Below are positions 1 to 13,000 of a stretch of 64,000 bases of DNA, one piece after another. The stretch lies in contig OZ176050.1 of assembly GCA_964247055.1 (NCBI GenBank), positions 11,160,001-11,224,000 on the forward strand, written 5' to 3'. The notes below the pieces were generated by a model. The model saw only the letters and a list, made by a program, of their open reading frames with translations, searched no databases and was not told the DNA's origin. Source of the DNA: Paragordius varius (taxonomy: Eukaryota; Nematomorpha). Position numbers and translations under genes: made by a program. Position 1 is the first letter of the stretch; every line of letters begins with the position of its first letter.

Positions 1-1459
1 GGCGTTTTAATATCCGAACTGCTATATTATTACAAACATATATCACGTTTTGGGTTAAATACCAATTTGAATGATTACGATTTTTTGTGGGAATGAAAAT
101 TAATTTATAGTTAAAAATGTGTGCAAATCAATATATGCATCATGCTACAACATCATTCCATTTATATTTTATATAAAACAAATTAAATGCGTTATATTAT
201 ATAAATTTATATTATTCATAAAAATAAATATTTTTTACATTTATTTTTGAATATTGATAAAACATATTCTTTTGGAATCTGAGAAGCGGTTTACATGTCG
301 ATTAATTATGGTAAATAATTGAAGCAAATCATCCGAATTATTGAAATTACTTGGGTTATTTGGAAATGTGATGGAATCATATTTTGAGTCTCAGCCAAAA
401 TTCGCACAAGCCCCTTTAAAAAAAGTGGAATTGCGCAAGAGATATATATATATATATATATTTGTATATTATAAAATAAAATTCCTATGTCGTGAAAACT
501 ATACTTCACATGTCTTCAGATTATGGCTCATTCGGTGTAAAATTTTGAATACTTGTTTACGGTTTTTATAATGAGCTTCATCGGTTTCCTCCGTTACAAA
601 CATATAATATATACCGCTGTTCTTTAACAACCTTCTGACAATTAAAAACAGATTGTGTTGCATTACTTTGATACCCCTAGTCCATTAATCACTTCTCTAA
701 TACTTCTATTTTAGCATGCCAAAAGCTGTTAGGTTTAGGAGCCGGGCATATCAAGAAAAAAATGGCAATATTATGGTCATTTTTAAAATTATTAAAAACC
801 GAATGAAAGTGCCCCTGATATTTAATTTTAAAAAACCATTTGTGCAAATATAACTAAATTTTTAAGCTCCCTATGGTTTTGTTGTAAGGATTTGGAATGC
901 CCTTGCAGTACATAATTTTAAGCCAAAAAAATTTGAGGGTCGCGTTCCACATAAGGAATATTGACCCAACTTAATGATTTTAAACAGTGAGCTGTTTTTA
1001 AAGAATTTTTGTTGTAAATTTATTTATTATCAAAATGGCTAATTTCAATAATACATAAATGTACGAGCTTGTTTTGAGATTAATCAAAGACCAAATGTAA
1101 AAAATAGGAGTTTTGATCAAAAGTTATTGGAAAATTCCGTAAAATTTTTTTAGCGAGTTTGAAAATTTTTTTTTAAATAAATAACAGATTTGTCAGAAGA
1201 GTTATACACTAAATAACTTTAAAAACATATTATATACCCGTTCGGTACTCGAAAATGTTAATCTTTTTAATTATTTTAAACCTCAAATGGATAATTAACC
1301 TTAATTTTACATTTATGAAACAAAATTTTTTTTATTTTGCATTATATACTTACAAAGCTAAATTTATCAGGCACTTAACGGGTTACTATACTGGCAGCAA
1401 TCTATTTCGTAGATATGGAAGCTGGTTCAAAAAAACGACCTGGTTAGAAGAGATTGGGA
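1..1459. other. A+T-rich intergenic DNA, no gene seen
   Basis: I see no exon chain, RNA gene or clear element in this stretch. It contains a short (AT)n run near 439-461. An open stretch starting with ATG at about 717 runs roughly 45 codons, but it has no recognisable motif and no linked exons. Confidence 0.5.
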
Positions 1460-2091
1460 CATTGATACTCAAACCGAGGCCCTTAAAGATCTTTTTATGG
1501 CCCCGAATTAAATTTTTATTACTTTTATTATTTAATTGCTTAAAAATAATAATTTTAAATTTTTTACAATAATCATTTCAATGCTTAAAATATGTTTTTT
1601 AATCAATTATGGAATTTTGATGAATATAATTTCTGGTTTTTTCTTTGAAACTCATCTTCTGTTTTGATCATACGCATCGTGTTAAAGAATTTATCGATCA
1701 TAATGATTTTAGTTTAGGAGAAATATGTAAAGATAGCAAAGGACAAGGGTGTATTGAGTTTAATAAAGATAATATGTTTTAGTATATATTCATTGTTTTT
1801 TTCTCAACTTACCTGGAGGCGGCCTATTTTAAAGGAGATATGATAAAAGACATAGGTATATGGTGGATTGGTCTGTTTTAATAACCAGATCTGTAAAAAA
1901 TTATTAGTTTATATTAGGTTAAGTTTATTAGAAAATGTTAAATATTTGCATAAACTGCAAAATATTTTGGTGCACCGATTTAAGTTATAAGTGTCCACAT
2001 AGTATTATGTAATATTGTGTTTTATATTTTCAGCCTTTTAACAAAAAATCATTTTTTTCGGCCCAGCAAATCTTTTTAGTGGATACCACTG
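1460..2091 (+). mobile_element. Internally deleted hAT (ZBED/GTF2IRD2-like) relic
   Basis: The left end reads CATTGATACTCAAACC and the right end reads GGATACCACTG. These match the ends of the better preserved hAT copies at 6945 and 27684. Between them lie decayed transposase segments: about 1655-1740 resembles the helix-rich region just before the dimerisation domain, and about 1790-1850 resembles the C-terminal hAT dimerisation segment. The flanking octamers GATTGGGA and GATTAACA agree at 5 of 8 positions, as expected for an old target duplication. Most of the transposase is missing, so it is non-functional. Confidence 0.65.
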
Positions 2092-2298
2092 GATTAACAT
2101 TTAGCTTCTCCTAATAATGCCCATACAAAAATATTCCATAAAGCAAAAGCACTCACTATAAATTATAAAGGGCTGCAATAAATATTTATCTTGTCTCAAA
2201 GGCTGTGCACCATATTTTACGGATAAACAGATATCTAAACTCAAAATAGGTACACCAAAATATTTAAAAAATAACACAGAGCCGTAAAAAGATATTTT

Positions 2299-2341
2299 TG
2301 GGGTCGCATGCGACATGTGGGCTGCGGTTTGACTACAACTG
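2299..2341 (-). repeat. Orphan hAT terminal fragment (inverted)
   Basis: On the minus strand this reads as a decayed copy of the hAT 5' end (AGTCAAACCGCAGCCC, then a GCATGCGACC core). No matching partner end is seen nearby, so I treat it as a solo remnant. Confidence 0.45.
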
Positions 2342-2489
2342 CTATAAGCTATGTATTTGTGATTTTGCATGTTCAGCACGTATTTGGATGTGTTTTTACT
2401 GAGTCATATATAAGAATATACGCTTAAACTCCATTATCACATCGGTATAATAAAATATATATATATATCTGTCATTAGGGCTGATTTAA

Positions 2490-3052
2490 CACTTCGATTC
2501 TATTTGGGGTATTTAAATACCCCAATTTTCAATTGATATTGGTAAAAAACTACGGAAAGAAATGGTCCCAATTTGAATTTATGCTTCTATCCCGACAAAA
2601 ATTATATAAATAAACTTAATTATTCAAATAAAATTTAGTTTTGTAGAAAAGATTTCGTCTCAAACTATCGCCATTTTTTTACAACATTTTTGCAATATAT
2701 CGTGTTTGTTTGATTCTAAGCCTGTAATTAAGTTTAATTTTTTATTAAAAACATTCAACATTAATAAAATCTGAAAAAAGGTTATATGTTGCATTATTAT
2801 TACATTTAGCTTATGCACCCATGTCATGTTGGCCAAATTTTAACCTAGAGGTTGTTTCTGAATAAGTAATATGAAGTATTTTTGAATGAATGTTTTATTA
2901 TATTTCGGTACAGTAATGTTATATAAGTGCAAACTTTTGCAATGGTTCAATTTATTCCATTTTTTTAAAATATCCAATTTTGAACAAGCCTGGGGTATCT
3001 AACTACGCCAATTTGAATCGAAGTATTGAAATAAATGCGTTGTATCCAAGTG
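2490..3052 (-). mobile_element. TTAA-flanked (piggyBac-type) MITE, copy 1
   Basis: The element is bounded by TTAA on both sides (2486-2489 and 3053-3056) and begins CACTTCGATTC and ends ATCCAAGTG. It is about 563 bp and has no coding capacity. Its interior matches the copies at 26079, 33070 and 61841, in inverted orientation. TTAA duplication is the signature of piggyBac-superfamily transposition, so the family is assigned there by inference from target site only. It ends 66 bp before the MRPL4 start codon and so overlaps the likely promoter. Confidence 0.75.
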
Positions 3053-3118
3053 TTAAAAAATATTTATGGGTATATCTTGAACTGGTTTCAGAAAGTTTGC
3101 ATATGTTAGAAAAGCAGC

Positions 3119-6100
3119 ATGTTTAAAAATATTGTCCGTCGGATTTCAGGTAGTTAATTTGGCTAAAATTTAGATATTGGTTATATACCACAAAAGTTTG
3201 ATTTAACAAAAACACTAAATGTCCCTCGTCAAGCTTGGATTCAGACTCTAAAAAATGTAGAAGATGAAAAATTAGGACTAATTGATTTGAACCCAAATAT
3301 ATTTTCTGCAATGCCACGGTATATCTTTATGAATTACATTTAAGGCTAGATATAATAAAGCTTAATGTAGTTTGGCAACTAAATTATCGAAACATAGTAA
3401 TTTTGTTATATTTAATTTAAAGGATTTTAAAAATGCGCTTTCAGTGCCTGAATGTAAAGGCTCTATGCGGAAACCATGGCCACAAAAGGGCACCGGCAGA
3501 GCTCGTGCCGCCAACCGTAAAGGAAATATATGGTTAAAAGGTTTTGTACACATTTATAATGCATGCCTATTTTGTTATTTGTTAAACTCCATGCGGCTTA
3601 TACCATTTAAATACTTAAGATTTTACCCCAATAAGTTTCATGATATTGGATTGATTCAATAATATGCAATTCATGGTTAAGCGGCACAGACGACAACTTT
3701 TGTGTTCGACTAGGCTTTTAATTGCTTTATTATATTACAGTCATGTATCCTTTATTTTATCAAAAATTTATTTTTTTTCGTTTAATGGGTTTAAATATTT
3801 GGTAGAGAATGGAAAAAACAAGAGTTCTATGGAAATTCTTTTAATTTTTCGATGAATATGATATTGTTAATACCATAGAGTTCTTGTTTTTTCTATTCCT
3901 TAACAAATATTTAAACCCAACGAAAGAAATTGATAAAATAAAGGATACATGACTGTAAATCCCGATTTTATTTTAAATCAAAGTTGAAAGTTATTTTAAC
4001 ATTAAATACCGAATGCTAAAAATTAAAAATATTTAAGGGTTGGTTAAAAATTCATATCTTTCGAAAGCGCTCAACCAACGAATGGTAATATGTAATATTT
4101 TATTGTTGTTTAAAAATTGGTGTAGTATGGTACGAACCAATTTCAACCTAAGAAAATACCTACCTACTTTTATAAATAAAATAAATATTAAGTTTTATCA
4201 TTGAAAAAATCTTTGAATCATTTTTTAGTGAAATCTTAATATAAAACAATAGTCTTAGATTTATTATGAAAATATTTTTAATTACAAGAAAAAAAAACAT
4301 AAAAATTAAAAAACAATTTAATAAGAGAATAACTGTTAAAACCAGGAGTGTTCAACAAAATGTCTTAGCTGGACGAATTTGCGACTTAAAAAATCTGTCA
4401 GGCCGCATTCGAAATATATATGGGCATTGGCATAATTGAGAGAATTACGCATTATATCTTATGAAATTTATTTAAAATTAAGTTAAAATGCGTATATTAT
4501 AATATACAAATAGCAATTTTTTCTAGTTTAAATGGGTTGACTTAATTAGTTAAGAAATATAAATTTATTAAGATTTGTGCGCATATTTTTCTAATATTTG
4601 GATTTTCGAATTTTTCCCGGGCGGCACAATTTTTTTGACCTATTATTTCAAGAATTACAAAATATAAATATAAATTATTGGTCAAGGTTAGAAAAATCAA
4701 AAAGAGTACACAGATGTTTATATTAAAAATGTTTGTTTTATAGTTTTTACGTTTTGTTTACATAATTTTTACTGTGAATATACCCTTTTTGTTTAGAAAT
4801 TTAATTTTGAATCTAATATTTTACAAATTTTGGTATAAATTCCGATAAATTATTTATATATATAATAGGTGGTAAATCCCATGGGCCACGCTCACCAAAA
4901 TCCAAATTTTATATGATTGATAATGGGACTCGTTTAAAAGGTTTGTTGAGCACATTATCCATCAAATTTGCTCAGGTATACTAACATTGTTTTGGCAATT
5001 AATCAAAAATATTTTTTCAACAATTTTATGTACTATTTAAATGTTTATCGCATTGATTAATTTATGTGTTTTGGTTTTCAATAAAATTATTAATATTGAT
5101 TTCTTTTTACCATTTTTTATTACCACTAACTTTATTGGTAAAAAAAATTGGCCATAAAAAGAGGTTCATTTCAGGATATAAATTTTTCATGTGTGATAAT
5201 ATACCAAAATGAATTGTTTTATTAAATTAACCGTTCTAAAATATGAATAAAATGATAAATGTAATACATATCTTTCTCTAAAAAATCCTGCCGAGTGCAC
5301 AAATATATTTTAATTTACATTCTAACGTTATTTATGTTAAAAAGCTAATAACAAGTTTAAGTTAGATTAAAAATATATAATGCATTAGGATGATATACAT
5401 ATTGTGGATGATTTGGAAATTCCATATGATGATCCTGAGGTATCTTTTAACTTCATATATTTAGACACTAAAACGCGTCATTGATGAACGTGATTGGGGT
5501 TTATCTGTCCTATTTGTTGATACGTAAGTTTTTTTTATCTTATCAATTTATTTTACCCGGAAATTTTTATTTTACTAATATTGTGTATTTGTTTTTTTGT
5601 CATGTGAATTTTTAGGAATTAACCTTGATTTCTTTACTGTATTAATTTAAAATTGATATAAATTATTATATTTATAATTACTTTAATTTTTTTTAAATGT
5701 ATGCAAATAGGACTGATTATATGCCAAGAAATATCGCCTTTGCCTGTCACCAAATTCCACAATTCAATTTACTCCCCCTATATGGTATATTTTTGGTGTA
5801 TAACGTTTAAATTTTGTAGCCTTTACCGTTATGTATCCAAAAAAACGGTGCCGGAACGGGTTCATGGCTACAAAATTGACGTTTTTAGTTTTACTTTTTT
5901 ATAAATTTTATAAATTATTTGAATCATAAAAGTATATTTTAAGTTGTGAAATGAAGCACGGAATATATTTTTTGCACTTTTATAATATGCACATTTATTT
6001 TTATTCATTTAAAATTATGTTATCATCTATAAAAAATGAAAATATATCAAAACTATTATTGAGACAAAATTGGAACAAGACAAATGTTTTTATAAAAATT

Positions 6101-6331
6101 CTTTGGATAGGAAATCATTTTTTGTAACCGTTTTAAATCCCTTTCTTTTATTTGTTTTTAGGTTTAAACATACTCATGATGCTTAAACATGAAGGAATAG
6201 TTTTTACACTTTCAGCCATACAAGAGTTGGAACGAAAACTTTTAGCTTATCAAAGCCGCCCCTTGATAAACCAACCATATCAACTGCGTGAAGATACAAT
6301 AGATAATGAACCAAATAAATATGAATATTAG
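3119..6331 (+). CDS. MRPL4: Mitochondrial ribosomal protein uL4 (MRPL4), 8 exons
   Basis: This gene encodes the large-subunit protein that lines the mitoribosome exit tunnel. Exons: 3119-3149, 3174-3318, 3371-3540, 4869-4975, 5389-5439, 5465-5523, 5711-5784, 6162-6331. They total 807 nt, or 268 codons plus TAG. The first ten residues (MFKNIVRRIS) are basic and hydroxylated, like a mitochondrial presequence. The family hallmark RKPWPQKGTGRAR is at residues 92-104, followed across the next junction by a GGKSHGPRSP block, the QDDIHIVD block, WGLSVLFVD, and a C-terminal FNLLPLYGLN / LKHEGIVFTL region. Length is close to other animal MRPL4 proteins. Residues 60-91 align by length but are divergent, so that exon edge is the least certain part. 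Introns 1 (24 nt) and 5 (25 nt) are extremely short. Intron 3 holds a foldback MITE and a possible hAT end. Confidence 0.92.
3150..3173 (+). other. Ultrashort intron 1 of MRPL4 (24 nt)
   Basis: It begins GTAGTT and ends AATTTAG. Removing it joins a presequence-like first exon (phase 1) to the conserved second exon. Left in place it puts a stop (the terminal TAG) in the frame used by neighbouring codons. This is supported by phase and homology; no transcript has been seen. Confidence 0.7.
3738..3955. mobile_element. Foldback MITE, Tc1/mariner-type, in MRPL4 intron 3
   Basis: Two arms of about 95 nt are near-perfect reverse complements around a short loop. The element starts CAGTCATGTATCC, ends GGATACATGACTG, and is flanked by TA on both sides (3736-3737, 3956-3957). 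TA duplication with CAGT ends is typical of Tc1/mariner elements. There is no coding capacity. Confidence 0.75.
4343..4420. repeat. Possible hAT-like element end in MRPL4 intron 3
   Basis: CAGGAGTGTTCAAC followed by a GC-richer GGACGA...GTCAGGCCGC patch resembles the ends of Charlie-type hAT elements. I could not locate a convincing partner end, so this is weak. Confidence 0.25.
5440..5464 (+). other. Ultrashort intron 5 of MRPL4 (25 nt)
   Basis: It starts GTATCTTTT and ends ATATTTAG. Its length is not a multiple of three, so retention would shift the frame. Splicing joins DDPE to TLKRVIDERDWG, which matches the continuous MRPL4 family block. Confidence 0.85.
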
Positions 6332-6376
6332 TTTCATTTTACCATATATATATATTATGTCATATAGAGATATTGA

Positions 6377-6382
6377 AATAAA
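6377..6382 (+). terminator. Poly(A) signal of MRPL4
   Basis: AATAAA lies 46 nt after the MRPL4 stop codon, the first such hexamer downstream. Confidence 0.5.
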
Positions 6383-6944
6383 TTGAGACAAAATAGTGCG
6401 CAAGCTTTTATAATGCCTAATATAACTTAGTATAGCGGCCAATTTGACATGGTTAATATTGTTTGCTTTTATATTACAATGTTCCCCTATTGTACATTTT
6501 CTTTCTTTTATGATTTGGCCTAAACCAAAATTACAGATTTGAGAAAATATAGTTTTATCCCTAAATATGCCTTTATCGATAATGTAGAATTTAACATTGC
6601 ATTAAGCATAGAAATTATGGCATTTATTTTCTTAGAAAATGCTAAATTTATATCTAGTTTTAATATATATAAGCGGTGTATTAAAACACGGGATTCATAA
6701 ACAAAGTCTCTATGGCCAATTGCTTGTAATCATTATAAAAATTTGGATTAATGTATAAATTTTTTTGAGATACGGTAGACTAGATGTCCATAAATACGCT
6801 CCATTCGACTAGTTTTTTTTTAAAGTTAAAAAATCGTGGTATCACATATCGCTGTTATATTTTTTTTATTAATAATTCCCGATATAATAAAACGTATTGT
6901 TTATTCTGATTTACGGTTTAGTGTCTCCTGTATATCATTTAGAG

Positions 6945-8781
6945 CAGTGATACTCAAACCGCGGGCCGCATGCGGCCCTAAGAGTGCTTTAAAATTGCCC
7001 TATGACCATATTGAGACTTAAATTATTTTTTTATTGTTGTACACATAACCAAATTTTCGCTTATTTTAAAATTAATTTATTTTCTTTAAAATTAATTTTG
7101 TTTTATTTTTACCCAATTTGAAATGTAGAAAAATTTCGCTACATTAAAATGATTTCAAAATTTTAGCATACGTTGTTTCTCTGTATTCTATTTTCTTTTC
7201 TACTTTGAAATTTTTATTCCATTCCTTTTTGTATTTAAGCAAGCATTTCACCCAAACTTCCATATACATATTCTTTTCATTCCTATCCTGCATCAATTTT
7301 AATAACTTATGTCCATAAAATATTTTTCATATCAAGATCATTAAATTTCGACCTGTTTTTTTATAGCATAATTCAAATTATATTCTTATTTTTTTGAGAA
7401 AAATTACATAATATTTAAAACATAAATTCAAAGGATGACATCTAATGGTAAAAAACGTAAATTATCCGATGAAAATCGTTCCTTTATAAAAGAATGGGAA
7501 AAAAATTTTTTTGTCGTTTTAAATAAAAATGTTGTTACCTGCCCCATATGTGAGGACAACATAATCAACGAGGAATATTTAAATTTTTTACCAATGAAGA
7601 ATACACGAAAGAAATCGATTTTCTCGAAATAATTAGAACTTTTTACGATAATAATGGTAATCTATAAAATTGGTTTCGATCTGCACAGATGGCTGTCCCT
7701 CTATGATTGGAATAAACAAAGAATTTATTCGTCTTTGAAAAAACAAAATAATTTGCAAAATATTTTATATTTTCCCTGCTTTATTCATCAGCAAAACTTG
7801 GTTTCGCGTGTAAAAGATGAATCACCCAATTCAGTAACTAAAACGTAGTGGATATAGTTAACCACATCCGTGGCAGAGAATTTAACCTCCGTTTAAAACA
7901 ACTTCTGAATATTAGCCTGCCTTTGCGACATTACTAAAATACAAGTCTTCAAGGGAGCAAAATAATAACCCAATTTGCTATTTAAATATTTGTTTTTGAA
8001 AAAAATTAATAATATATAAACAAGATTATATAAAGACACTCCCATATTTTCCAACACTTAAAACGATTCATGAAGAAAATATGGAATATACTGCGGAGAT
8101 TAATTTAATAACAGACAATCATTTAACATTTCTATCTAATGAGTTCAAATTTCGAGAAAGAAATATTTAAAAATTTCTTATAAGTCGTTGTCATGGTATA
8201 TGGATATATCCAATAGTAAGCAACTTGAACATTTAGGTTTTGATCAGGCGCATATCATAGAATTCATAGATTCTAAAAATTATTCTAATTCAGAGTCAAT
8301 ATTTAAGGAAATCGTAGCGAAGAAAGATGTGGGTTTTGGCAAGATGTGCCAAATAAATATGAAAATATAAAAATGTGTTCATGTTGTCTTAACTGTTTTT
8401 CCCTCAACTTACACGTGTGAGACGGCATATTCAAAAATGAAATATGTCAAGAATACATACATAAATCGCTTAACCGAATCAAATGGACGACACGTTAAGA
8501 TTGGCTTGTCATGAGGCGAAACCGAATTTGTCAAAAATTATTGGTTAATATCAAAATAAATATTATCAAAATATTTAAATTTTTTAAACTAAATGGTGCA
8601 AAACGCGTTTTTAGCTGGATACATGCGATCCGCAAAAAATTCATTGTGCTGATTTAGAGTTAAATATGTGCTTGCATATGTGTCAAATAGCTATGGAATA
8701 TTTGCCATATTCAGGTTCATGGCCCTTGAAAAAAAAATATATTTTATTTGGCCCGTCAAATTTTTTTGGTGAGTACCACTG
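6945..8781 (+). mobile_element. hAT element copy A (ZBED/GTF2IRD2-like), broken transposase
   Basis: Ends are CAGTGATACTCAAACC on the left and, read inward from the right, CAGTGGTACTCACC. The element is 1837 bp and flanked by a perfect 8-bp duplication ATTTAGAG (6937-6944, 8782-8789). The transposase starts at 7435 (MTSNGKKRKLSDENRSF) with the first half of a BED-type zinc finger (CPIC), then is interrupted by deletions, stops and frameshifts. Later pieces include an IHQQNLVSRVKDE segment near 7780 and the C-terminal dimerisation segment near 8400-8510. The BED finger's His pair and much of the catalytic core are missing, so it cannot encode an active enzyme. The clean target duplication indicates a single intact insertion that decayed in place. 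Confidence 0.85.
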
Positions 8782-8943
8782 ATTTAGAGTGTTAAAATAA
8801 TTTATAACTGAATCTAGTTTCAAATTATTTGGATGTTTTCAACTTTGGTTTCGTATTCTGTGTTATCTATTCCAAAAATATTTTTTTAATGGGGCCAAAA
8901 ATAATTGAAACAATATTATATATCAACGAGTACTTTATACATA

Positions 8944-9121
8944 CAGTAAGCATTTTAATGGTTGCTTATTTTACACTATAGTAAGGCAATTCGCAACACA
9001 GGAGTGTATGGAAATAAGAAAGAAAATAATATTTTATTCAACATTTTGTTGTTCTGTTCCATACATTACTGTGTTGTTAATTGCCCTACTATAATGTAAA
9101 CAACCATTAAAATGCATACTG
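8944..9121. mobile_element. Foldback MITE, Tc1/mariner-type, copy 1
   Basis: The ends CAGTAAGCATTTTAATGG and CCATTAAAATGCATACTG are inverted repeats, flanked by TA at 8942-8943 and 9122-9123. The arms extend about 65 nt inward (GGTTGCTTATTTTACACTATAG and its complement). It is the same family as 47847-48040. Confidence 0.8.
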
Positions 9122-9123
9122 TA

Positions 9124-10061
9124 AAAGATCCGAGTGATATTATTGTGTTTATTTTACACACATCTGTTAGTTATTATTTTTAACTATTTACCGTCGGTGA
9201 TGTAGAAATTGACAAAAAAACAACCGTTTATGTGCCGCTACCATAACCGAAAGACATGAAATAGGGTTTTCAACTTTATAACAAAAGCAAAATTACTAAT
9301 AAATTGTATGCACAATATATTTAAAACCTGTACTGTAGATAAAATTTACTAAAAGGTAATAATTGGATTTTCAAAAAACATCAGTTTGCTTTTGTTTGAT
9401 ACGGCCAGCTTTTTTTAAACGGTAGTTGATCTGATAAGCTTCTTTTACAAGTGATAATAAAATTTAGGTACTTGCTATTTTTAACCGTTGGTATAGATTT
9501 ATGGAGCATTTGAGTGTAAATAAAATAAAATAATTAATTTTTCGTTGTAATTTAATTGTTGCTAAAATAAAATTAGTACAATTCGAAAATATGAGGTGTT
9601 ATGCAATTATTTTTAATTTATTTTTATATATCGAAATATTTAGCTCATACTTTAATACACATACCAATTATGCATAATAAAATATTTTTGAAGGTTTTTT
9701 CAAAAAACTAACCAATCAATTAATAAATAATGTATATATATAAATAAATATATCGTTAAGCTATCAAAACTATTTAGATTGGGCATTAAGTATATTATTT
9801 AACACATAACATGTATGTTTACCTATACGCCAGCCATTTAAACAAATAAAATTAAGATGAAAAAAAAACTATTTTTGTGTAATAAAGCATTCGATCGCGA
9901 AATACGCGAAAAATCGTTTAAATTTATTGATGTGTTATTTCAAGAAAATAAAGTTTGAAGGTAAACTACGCATAACATATTTAATGTTATAATTAAATAA
10001 ATCTTTGAATTATATATTATATTTTTAAAATTTATTTTTATTTTTGATAACAAACATATTA
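9124..10061. other. Upstream region of NDST
   Basis: This is A+T-rich DNA with no coding signal that I can see. It must include the NDST promoter and perhaps a 5' untranslated exon, but no sequence element can be named with confidence. Confidence 0.4.
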
Positions 10062-13000
10062 ATGTTGATTCGACGTTTCCGATTCTTTACCTTTATTAAA
10101 TCTCAGTTTGATCGTATACTTAATATTTGTTTGATCGCAGGCTTATTATATTTGTCATCATATAAATTGTTAAATATCCGAAAATATCGACCCTCCTTGA
10201 ATTTATCTTCAATTGTTAACGTACAAATTTTTAAAAGCTTTGGGCAGAGAGAAATTCCTATGGCTAATAATGACACGATAATTTCAACATCAACAACATT
10301 AAAAAATTACACATATAAAGTTTCAAAAACTTTTTTGAATGCCATACAAAACGAATTGAATGGTTCATTGGGTGACCTATGTAAAAAAGGTCAAAAAACT
10401 CATAATATCCTAATCATAGCTGAGCCAAAATTGCATGGGCTTCAAATTTCGCTGGAAGAATTTTTTTCATATTTACACATAAATTATCGGAATGTACAAC
10501 AGGACATTCTGTTTCCAATAATACGATCTGAAATGTATTCTAATGCTTCCATTTCTGTCAACCAACATTCCAACATAATAGAGGATTGGTTCAAAAATTT
10601 GTCGCACTATCTCCAAACCCGTATGTTACTCGATTCCGAATGTTTTGACATAATCTTATTTGAAAATAATAGTTATTATGACTTATTCCTATCATATTTG
10701 CTTAATGAATATGGCCATTTAATTAATCTATCTCAGCCAGTTACATCGAATATAGACATAACGAAAGGGCTATCTGTTTATTTAAATTATTTTTGGAATT
10801 ACATGAATGAATTACAGACTAAAATTATCGTCTTTGATGTTGGATTTTCCTTATATCGAGTATAATTACTTTTATTATCAACTTTAATAAATTTTATCCC
10901 TGAAGTATTATTTTACAAAAAGGTCTTTTCTACTACCTAATAAATATGCCGGCCGTAAGTATAGTTTATAAGACACTAATGTTCGGATTTTTTAACAGGT
11001 ATAAATAAATTATAATAAAAATCGGAATGAAGAAATTTTTGGGATTCAAACCGGATTTTCCTTTGCTTTTCGCATAAACGATTTCTAATAGCGAAACATA
11101 TGATGATTTCTAATGCATTCAATTACCCTCTAATCAAACATAATTTAGAAAAACCAGCCACTACCATTAAATAAAAAAGAAAATAAGATAAAAATAAAGT
11201 TTGACGAACATTTTTACGATAGGAAAATTAAGAAATAAAATATATTGTGAGGCTCTCCATACATTTTTTACGGGAGAAATTTTTAGGTGTTCGAAGTTGT
11301 TTAAAAATAAAGATTTTTTGGTGTTTGTTAAAATATATGTTTTATAACATTTTTATCTGATGATATTAGGTAAAAAACCCTAATAAATGAATATAATTAA
11401 ACTCTGAAATTAACATAAAATATTTATTATTTGTTACTAAACACTGTAAATTTTGTTTTATATAAGCCATTTGTTTGTTTTTTTGCAAAATTACCAAAAG
11501 TTGATCTATTGCAATTTTTGGTCGATCTTTTAAAAATAATATTTTTTTTGTTTTAAACAAAGATTCCTTCAGTATAAATCTTGAGGAAGTGTAACCAGAA
11601 CCGGGCTGGTTCCAACCCAACGGAACACTTTCCGGTTTAAGTTCACTCTGATTTTTATTTTTAATATTTTAACTATGGTTTATAAAAAATAATAATTGAA
11701 CGTAAAACAGTCATATTTAAATTTTATGTATTGAAGATATTATTATCAAAGATGTCTTTATATGAGGCTGATAGCAAAATATGAGACATTTTGACTATAA
11801 AAAATAATTTAAATGATTATTGACACAGGTTAGTCGGTTATAAAGTGTCTCACTAAGAACTCTAGTTAAACCTAATTCCGCAGTTAAAAACGGTTTTAGC
11901 TAGTTAAATAATTCCGTTTATTACAAATTAACCATTATCGGTATTAAATACTTTTACTGAATTCCACCCATGGTTAACGCTTGGGTACATATCAGGGAAA
12001 AAGGGCCATATATGCAAAATTTCATTTTAATATTTATTTATTATGCTAGAATTTGTTCAAAAAAATCCCAGCAAGGTTGGTTAACGATATTCATTTAAAT
12101 TATTCCTGTTTTAAAACTGGTTTAATCAAAAATTTAACCCTTACACATCAAGATTACGCGTCAAAAATTCGTAAAATATCTTTCAATGGCTTGCGCATAA
12201 ATCCTGTCATTCCTTACCACACCGTTATGTACAGTGAGAATTCAAACCTAAAAAATCCTTTCATACCCATAATAATAAGATTACACGAGATAAATAGATT
12301 CAAATATAAGACATCAATCAATGATTTAAAACAAAAATTAGCAAATGCTTTCAGCAAGGATACATTTATATTGGCTGTAAGCATAAATGATTGGTTTACC
12401 ATGTTTACATTTTATGATTTGTTTGTCCAACAATTAAATTTAACCTTCACCAATGCTGATAAATCAAAACGCTTGCGCCATCTTATCGATCGCAATAGAT
12501 ACGTAGCCGTTGATATAGACGATGTCTTTGTGGGTCGAACAGATCCCACTATAAATGATATTAAAGTTTATATATAATTTAAATTTAAATAACGCAAAAT
12601 AAAGGTGGCGAAACATCTTTTGAGGTTGGTAAGTATTCAAATGGGTTTTTGTTAATTTTCGATAATTCAGAAGATTTGTCGTAAGTAAATGTAAGAAATT
12701 TTTCAATCATTTTATTTTTTAAGTACCGTATAACAGCGTTTTACTTATAATTTAGCTATAATTACTAAAATTACTTTTTTCTAACTAAATTAATAAAAAC
12801 ATTACAAAATTTTGGTATAAATATACCATTAACATATTAATTAGTACTGAACTAAATTAGAAGCGATTTCTAATATCAATAGATTTTTTTGACATATTAT
12901 TTAATTTGCTGACCTATTTTATTCAACAGAATTTGTATCAAAGTCAAATTCTCATTTCTTCCATGGTACCGAACTTTCGTTATCACCTTGGATATTCGGG

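Noticed and set aside
717-851. About 45-codon open stretch starting MPKAVRFRSR
   Set aside because: It is short, has no neighbours and no conserved motif; I cannot support a gene.
1255-1572. 105-codon plus-strand open stretch
   Set aside because: It runs into the hAT copy that starts at 1460 and has no recognisable motif.
3371-3540. Possible extra 18-nt intron in MRPL4 exon 3
   Set aside because: GT and AG exist at about the right spots, but unspliced length already equals the family spacing (32 residues), so no intron is needed.
5785-5904. Open stretch continuing past MRPL4 exon 7
   Set aside because: It is intron read-through; the conserved chain continues at 6162 after a proper acceptor.
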